Below, piece by piece: positions 5,863-9,604 of a DNA stretch of 9,604 nt. The translations under genes were made by a program, and so were the position numbers. The first letter of the stretch is position 1, and every line of letters begins with the position of its first letter. The stretch is from JBBROS01 sp043748985 (lineage in GTDB: Bacteria; Pseudomonadota; Alphaproteobacteria; Acetobacterales; Acetobacteraceae), in assembly GCA_043748985.1 (NCBI GenBank), contig JAYVEG010000265.1, positions 1 through 9,604 on the forward strand. Reading direction: 5' to 3'. The notes beneath the pieces were generated by a model. The model saw nothing but the letters and a program-made list of their open reading frames with translations. It ran no database searches and was not told the origin of the DNA.

Positions 5863-6312
5863 CTAACGTCGGACCAGACGTGTCGCGAGTTCCATCAACG
5901 CCGAGGTGGCCCCATGAAGCACCCCCCGCTGCACGCCCATACGCACCGCCACGCCAGTGACGCCGGCGACCAAGCCCATGAACGTCATCGACGCCTTCAT
6001 GTCGATTACCGCCTGTTGCCGGATAGCGAGCGCCTCTTGCTCGATTGGGTCCGGCGCATCCCGGATCGCCAGGATCGCGAAGACGACCATGATGACAAAA
6101 TCGACGGCCAGGATGATGAGGCTGGCTTGCACCGGCGTCACATGGCCCAGCAGCGAGTGCCAACCGACAACGTGCAGCACGACCAGCACTGCGACCGCAA
6201 ATATCCCGGCAACGGCGCCGAATGCCGCGCGGATGCCTTGCCGACGTACGATACGGCGGAGGCGAAGTGCCTCCGCCGTTGCGGCAATCTTCGCGAGTTC
6301 GACCGCGCGCAT
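5863..6312 (-). CDS. Small membrane protein, possibly YqjE/phage-holin-like
   Basis: A 149-aa protein with a basic N-terminal region (LRLRRIVRRQ, 16-25), two clear membrane helices (about 28-50 and 60-83), a charged acidic linker (RDAPDPIEQEALAIRQQ), and a weaker third hydrophobic segment near 109-124. The ATG lies 4 bases downstream of the DUF883 gene stop, so the two are almost certainly co-translated. In E. coli the DUF883 gene yqjD is followed by yqjE, a two-helix holin-like membrane protein. The same order and topology suggest an analogous pair here, but I see no diagnostic motif, so the family assignment is inference. An 11-bp hairpin lies inside its early codons. A clear Shine-Dalgarno is lacking. 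Confidence 0.7.
   Translation of the reverse strand: MRAVELAKIAATAEALRLRRIVRRQGIRAAFGAVAGIFAVAVLVVLHVVGWHSLLGHVTPVQASLIILAVDFVIMVVFAILAIRDAPDPIEQEALAIRQQAVIDMKASMTFMGLVAGVTGVAVRMGVQRGVLHGATSALMELATRLVRR
6253..6279 (-). repeat. Perfect 11-bp inverted repeat inside the early coding region
   Basis: ACGGCGGAGGC (6253-6263) pairs perfectly with GCCTCCGCCGT (6269-6279) around a 5-base loop. On the minus strand it starts about 33 bases after the ATG of the YqjE-like gene and spans codons for TAEALRLRR. Such a strong stem early in a message could slow the ribosome or protect the upstream DUF883 cistron. It could also be chance from GC-rich Arg/Ala codons. Confidence 0.4.
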
Positions 6313-6316
6313 CGGA

Positions 6317-6574
6317 TCAGCGGGCGATGCGGCCGATAAGATAGCCCACGCCAGTCGCGATCAGGATGGCGACGATGGGTGACTCCCGCACACGCTCGGA
6401 CAACGCCTCGGTGTTGTCGGAATACATGTCCTTGGCCTGATCGACATATTTCTGCGCCGTATCGGCCGCGTTCGACAAAGCCGGCGTTACGCGCTCGCTC
6501 ATGAGCGTCTGCACCTGCGCGCGAAGCTGGGCAATCTGCTCCTTGGCGTCGTCGGAATAGGTGTTGGTCGCCAT
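6317..6574 (-). CDS. DUF883 family protein (ElaB/YqjD type)
   Basis: An 85-aa tail-anchored protein of the ElaB/YqjD/YgaM family. Residues 5-60 form a charged, Ala/Gln-rich amphipathic helix (KEQIAQLRAQVQTLMSE..., then AADTAQKYVDQAKD), followed by ESPIVAILIATGVGYLIGRI (64-83). That last part is the single C-terminal membrane helix with the Gly-x-x-x-Gly-like pattern typical of this family. E. coli homologues anchor to the inner membrane, bind ribosomes and rise in stationary phase or stress. ATG 6574 has a perfect AGGAGG (6581-6586, read on minus) 6 bases upstream; a neighbouring ATG at 6578 is too close and in another frame. It is the first gene of a minus-strand run with the YqjE-like protein and the hydrolase. 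I see no convincing stress-sigma promoter upstream. Confidence 0.88.
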   Translation of the reverse strand: MATNTYSDDAKEQIAQLRAQVQTLMSERVTPALSNAADTAQKYVDQAKDMYSDNTEALSERVRESPIVAILIATGVGYLIGRIAR

Positions 6575-6661
6575 GCATGGCCTCCTGTGGAAAGGGTTCG
6601 GTGCTGACAACGCAACGGCGGACAGGCGGTTGCGGCGGAAGTTGAATTGAACACCGCGGTT

Positions 6662-6690
6662 TTGCCGGCGACGCAGGCTTGCGGTATCAA
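6662..6690 (+). promoter_or_regulatory. Candidate sigma-70 promoter for the FkbH-ACP genes
   Basis: TTGCCG (6662-6667) and TATCAA (6685-6690) are separated by exactly 17 bases, each matching 4 of 6 consensus bases. The site is 33 bases before ATG 6723, inside the 148-base divergent region shared with the DUF883 gene. A TTGAATTGAA direct repeat (about 6643-6652) lies just upstream. The match is by eye only. No strong Shine-Dalgarno precedes ATG 6723. Confidence 0.35.
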
Positions 6691-6722
6691 GCGGTGGCCC
6701 CCTTTGAACGAGTGACGCGACC

Positions 6723-8630
6723 ATGGCTGCACCCGCACTGGACTGGCTGCCGAACCCCGCCCCGGACCAGGTGGCGGGCCTGCGGGTGCTTGTGGCCGAT
6801 AATGGCTGGGAACCGCTGGTCGCGGCGGCCAACACCAGGCTGGACAGCATGAGCACCCTGCAGGTGGACCGGGCCCTGCGCCGTTTGTACGGCGATACAC
6901 CGCCCGCCGGGCTGGCGACGCGGCCGTTGCGGATGCTGGTGCTGGGCTCGTCCACCCTGGATCATCTGTTGCCGGGCCTGCGCGTGGGCGCGCTGCGGCA
7001 TGGGCTTTGGCTGAATGCCACGATCGGGGATTATGGCCAGACCGACCTGGGCGACGAGCGCCCGGACGTCGTCCTGTTCGCGCTGGATGCCCGTCACGCG
7101 CTGGCAGGGTTGAACGCCCGGGACGACGCGGCGGCCGCCGCGACGGCGCTCGATGCTGCTGTAGCAGCGATCGCCGCCATGTGGCGGGCGGCGCGTGCGG
7201 CAGGGGCCGCCGTGCTGCAGCAGACTATCCTGCCGGTGTTCGCCCCCCAGTTCGGCAGCAACGAGCATCGCCTGCCCGGGTCCCGCGCCGCCGGCGTCGT
7301 GGCGCTGAACGCCCGGCTGCGCACGCTTGCGGATGCCGAGGGCGTCGACCTCGTCGACATCACCAGCCGCGCCGCCCGCGACGGCATCGCCGCCTGGCAC
7401 GACCCGATGCTGTGGCACCGCGCCAAGCAGGAGGTGCATCCCGGCGCCGCCCCCCTCTACGGCGACCTCGTCGCCCGCCTCCTCGCCGCTCGCCAGGGCC
7501 GCAGCCGCAAGGCGCTCGTGCTCGACCTCGACAACACGCTGTGGGGCGGCGTGATCGGCGATGACGGGATGGAGGGCATCGTCATCGGCCAGGGTAGCGC
7601 GCTGGGCGAGGCCCACCTGGACCTGCAGCAATATGCGCTGGACCTGACCCGCCGCGGCGTCATCCTCGCCGTCTGCAGCAAGAACGATGAGGCCAACGCG
7701 CTGGAGCCGTTCGAGAAACACCCCGACATGATCCTGCGCCGCAGCGACATCGCCTGCTTCGTCGCCAACTGGACCGACAAGGCCGCCAACCTCCGCGAAA
7801 TCGCCCGCCGCCTGAACATCGGCATCGACAGCCTGGTCTTCGCCGACGACAACCCGGCCGAACGCGCCATCATCCGGCGCGAGCTGCCAGAGGTCGCGGT
7901 CCCCGAACTGCCGGAGGACCCGGCCGGATACGCCACGATGATCGCCGAAGCCGGCTATTTCGAGGGCGCGAGCCTGACCCCCGAAGACCGCGAGCGCGCC
8001 GCCCAATACCAGGCCAACCTGGCCCGCGACGAAGCCCAGCAGGCGCTGGAGGGTGCTGCCAGCGAGACCGACATGGACGGCTTCCTCGACAGCCTGGACA
8101 TGGCGCTGCACTGGGGCCGCGTCGACCGCATCAGCGCGCCCCGCGTGGTGCAGCTGGTCAACAAGACCAACCAGTTCAATCTTATGACCCGGCGTACGAC
8201 CGACGCCGAGGTGGCCGCCATCATGGCCGACGACGCCGCCCTGTCGCTGCAGCTCCGCCTGATCGACAAGTTCGGCAATAACGGCATCATCGCTGTCGTC
8301 ATGGCCGAGCGTCGCGGTGACGGCATGCACATCACCGACTGGCTGATGAGCTGCCGCGTGCTGAAACGCGGGGTGGAGGCGGCAACGCTGAACCTGGTTG
8401 CCGCCGAGAGTCTCCGGCTGGGCGCGCGCCGCATCGTGGGCGAATACCGGCCGACGGCGAAGAACGGCATGGTCCGCGACCACTATCCCAGCCTGGGCTT
8501 CGACCCGGCCGGCCAAGGCGAGGACGGCGCCACCCGCTGGGCGCTCGACCTCGCGCACTTCGCGCCCGCCCCTGTTCACATGCGGTTCGAACCGCCCATC
8601 CTGATCCCTGTCGAGGCCGAACTCACATGA
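6723..8630 (+). CDS. FkbH-type HAD-IIIC phosphatase / glyceryl-ACP loading enzyme
   Basis: A 635-aa three-part cytoplasmic protein. Residues ~65-255 form an SGNH-like N-terminal domain (LVLGSST, then DPMLWHRAKQEVHP and LYGDLVARLLAA). Residues ~262-400 are the HAD-IIIC phosphatase core with VLDLDNTLWGG (Asp268, Asp270 of DxDxT), CSKND (318-322) and FADDN (373-377). Residues ~460-620 form a GNAT-like C-terminal domain with QLVNKTNQFNLMTRR and ITDWLMSCRV, whose Cys544 matches the conserved cysteine proposed to carry the glyceryl group. Characterised FkbH proteins take D-1,3-bisphosphoglycerate, remove the phosphate and pass the glyceryl unit to an ACP for polyketide extender units, tetronates or related pathways. 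All key residues are present. ATG 6723 is the first plausible start, and the ACP gene overlaps its stop by 4 bases (ATGA). Confidence 0.92.
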   Translation: MAAPALDWLPNPAPDQVAGLRVLVADNGWEPLVAAANTRLDSMSTLQVDRALRRLYGDTPPAGLATRPLRMLVLGSSTLDHLLPGLRVGALRHGLWLNATIGDYGQTDLGDERPDVVLFALDARHALAGLNARDDAAAAATALDAAVAAIAAMWRAARAAGAAVLQQTILPVFAPQFGSNEHRLPGSRAAGVVALNARLRTLADAEGVDLVDITSRAARDGIAAWHDPMLWHRAKQEVHPGAAPLYGDLVARLLAARQGRSRKALVLDLDNTLWGGVIGDDGMEGIVIGQGSALGEAHLDLQQYALDLTRRGVILAVCSKNDEANALEPFEKHPDMILRRSDIACFVANWTDKAANLREIARRLNIGIDSLVFADDNPAERAIIRRELPEVAVPELPEDPAGYATMIAEAGYFEGASLTPEDRERAAQYQANLARDEAQQALEGAASETDMDGFLDSLDMALHWGRVDRISAPRVVQLVNKTNQFNLMTRRTTDAEVAAIMADDAALSLQLRLIDKFGNNGIIAVVMAERRGDGMHITDWLMSCRVLKRGVEAATLNLVAAESLRLGARRIVGEYRPTAKNGMVRDHYPSLGFDPAGQGEDGATRWALDLAHFAPAPVHMRFEPPILIPVEAELT

Positions 8631-8878
8631 CCCCAAGCATGACCCATGACCAGATCCTTGCCGCGCTGACCCAGATCTTTCGGACTGTGCTCGATGACGA
8701 CACCCTGGTGCTGACGCCCGAAACGACTGCGGCCGACGTGCCGGGGTGGGATTCGATGAACCACATCACCATCGTCGTCGAGGTCGAGAACCATTTCGGC
8801 ATCAAGGTGCGCACCGCCGAGATCGAGGCCCTGCGCAACGTCGGCGACTTCGTGAAACTGATCGCCGCGAAACAATGA
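8627..8878 (+). CDS. Acyl carrier protein
   Basis: An 83-aa discrete carrier protein, the normal ACP length. It has the four-helix pattern and the phosphopantetheine site GWDSMNHI (40-47), with Ser43 as the attachment residue; DSM replaces the common DSL, as in many ACPs paired with FkbH. Acidic helix II (VVEVENHFGI) is typical for partner docking. Its ATG overlaps the FkbH stop (ATGA 8627-8630), with GAGG at 8613-8616, so the two proteins should be made in equal register. A second in-frame ATG at 8639 (MTHDQIL) could be the true start. By family knowledge it would accept a glyceryl thioester from the FkbH protein and hand it to an acyltransferase or synthase not seen here. Its stop lies 3 bases from that of the convergent methyltransferase. 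Confidence 0.93.
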   Translation: MTPSMTHDQILAALTQIFRTVLDDDTLVLTPETTAADVPGWDSMNHITIVVEVENHFGIKVRTAEIEALRNVGDFVKLIAAKQ

Positions 8879-8881
8879 GTT

Positions 8882-9571
8882 TCAGGTAATCAGAGCGTAG
8901 AGGTTGGAGCTGAACGGCCCAAGACCTATCCCGGTCGTTCCTACCTCGATGCGGCGCCCGCGCGCTCGCGGCCCGGCGCACAAGACGTCCAGCGCCGACC
9001 TCGTCATCAGGATCAGGGTCTTGGCCTGGGTCCATTCCATCTTGCCCAGAACCCGGCAGGCCGCGCCGAAACTCACGTCCGTCCAATGCAGGAACGGGAT
9101 GCCGGTGTGATGCTCGATCGGGAAGAAGCGGTTCGGGACGGATATGTAGACCGTCCCGGCCACCCGGGCGAGATCGTCGACGAACGCTGCCTGATGCTCG
9201 CGGCTGCCCACATGCTCCAGCACGGCGTTGCTGACCGCCAGGTCGAACGCCCCATCCGCGAACGGCAGCGGCCGGTTCGGCTCGATCTGCCGGTAGGTCA
9301 GGTGCGGGAACTCCGCCTGGAACTTCGCACCGGCGCCCAGCCCAACAGCGGTGATCATGGCGGGATGAGGATACTTGCGCTCCAGCACGTTCGCCGCGGC
9401 GCTGATCACGTCGGACACGCCCACGTCCAGGACCGTCGACTGCGCGGTCGTCCCTACCTTCGTCATCAGGTCCGCATAGATGTCGTCGCGGGCGACCAAC
9501 GCGAGGCGCTCGGCGAAGGTGCCCGGCCTGGCGACCTGGTAATACTTACCATCGACCACATCGTCGCTCAT
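8882..9571 (-). CDS. Class I SAM-dependent methyltransferase
   Basis: A 229-aa Rossmann-fold methyltransferase. Motif I is VLDVGVSDV (47-55), the second strand is ITAVGLG (73-79), and the post-motif region LPFADGAFDLAVSNAVLEHV (102-121) is the classic Methyltransf_11 signature. PNRFFPIEHHTGIPFLHW (146-163) is a motif seen in methyltransferases of exopolysaccharide and O-antigen loci. The protein ends SSNLYALIT, as many of these do. The acceptor is unknown; a sugar or lipid-linked glycan is a fair guess from family context. ATG 9571 is preferred. An upstream in-frame TTG at 9592 would add seven residues but has no Shine-Dalgarno, while GAGGA lies 14 bases and GGA 6 bases before the ATG. It converges on the ACP gene with 3 bases between stops, so it belongs to a different transcript starting near the right window edge. 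Confidence 0.85.
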   Translation of the reverse strand: MSDDVVDGKYYQVARPGTFAERLALVARDDIYADLMTKVGTTAQSTVLDVGVSDVISAAANVLERKYPHPAMITAVGLGAGAKFQAEFPHLTYRQIEPNRPLPFADGAFDLAVSNAVLEHVGSREHQAAFVDDLARVAGTVYISVPNRFFPIEHHTGIPFLHWTDVSFGAACRVLGKMEWTQAKTLILMTRSALDVLCAGPRARGRRIEVGTTGIGLGPFSSNLYALIT

Positions 9572-9604
9572 GCCATGTCCAGTATTCCTCAACCGTTCAT
9601 ACCT

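Noticed and set aside
4693..6339. A 548-residue plus-strand open frame across the alkene reductase start, hydrolase and YqjE-like genes
   Set aside because: It spans several well-supported minus-strand genes, is Arg/Gly/His-rich and shows no family motif.
6687..8636. A 649-residue minus-strand open frame across the FkbH gene
   Set aside because: It is the antisense shadow of a gene with diagnostic HAD and ACP-partner motifs. The translation is Gly/Val/Gln/Asp-rich without domains, which is typical of GC-rich reverse frames.
1..9604. CRISPR array, tRNA/rRNA genes, transposase or phage structural genes
   Set aside because: No regularly spaced repeats, cloverleaf-like sequences, DDE/IS motifs or phage modules were seen on either strand. 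The holin-like similarity of one small membrane protein is not phage evidence.

Overview
The window is very GC-rich, with strongly G/C-biased third codon positions. Its gene content is crotonase-fold CoA enzymes, an Old Yellow Enzyme, DMT transporters, a DUF883 protein and an FkbH/ACP pair. This suggests a high-GC alphaproteobacterium, perhaps Rhodospirillales/Acetobacteraceae. That placement is an inference from composition and family content, since no marker gene is present. No rRNA, tRNA, CRISPR array or intact insertion sequence was seen.

Left part (1-3680). A crotonase-family isomerase-like gene (186-941) and a ten-helix DMT transporter (947-1846) form a tight plus-strand pair. A small Pro/Ala-rich exported protein (1843-2112, minus) converges on them, and the two stop codons overlap in one CTAG. 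About 660 bases without an intact gene follow (2113-2771). This stretch holds a frameshifted N-terminal remnant of a family 5 solute-binding protein, an internal scrap of a metal-dependent amidohydrolase and a REP-like inverted repeat. A second DMT transporter (2772-3680) follows directly. The remnants look like the residue of a lost ABC-uptake/hydrolase locus.

Middle part (3681-6574). Four minus-strand genes read right to left: a DUF883 (ElaB/YqjD-type) membrane-anchored protein, a YqjE-like small membrane protein, a 3-hydroxyisobutyryl-CoA hydrolase (valine catabolism) and an OYE-type alkene reductase. The hydrolase starts with TTG. Its Shine-Dalgarno lies mostly in the loop of a perfect 9-bp hairpin that ends one base from the start codon. 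The alkene reductase appears to have its own promoter. Its stop codon abuts that of the second DMT transporter with no bases between.

Right part (6575-9604). A 148-bp divergent intergenic region separates the DUF883 gene from a 635-aa FkbH-type protein (SGNH-like, HAD-IIIC and GNAT-like regions). The FkbH gene overlaps a discrete acyl carrier protein gene by 4 bases (ATGA). In characterised systems this pair loads a glyceryl unit from 1,3-bisphosphoglycerate onto an ACP. A convergent class I SAM methyltransferase of the kind common in surface-polysaccharide loci closes the window. The right end may therefore be the edge of a surface-glycan or small specialised-metabolite cluster that continues outside. 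The FkbH/ACP pair is the most interesting candidate system, though its families are known.
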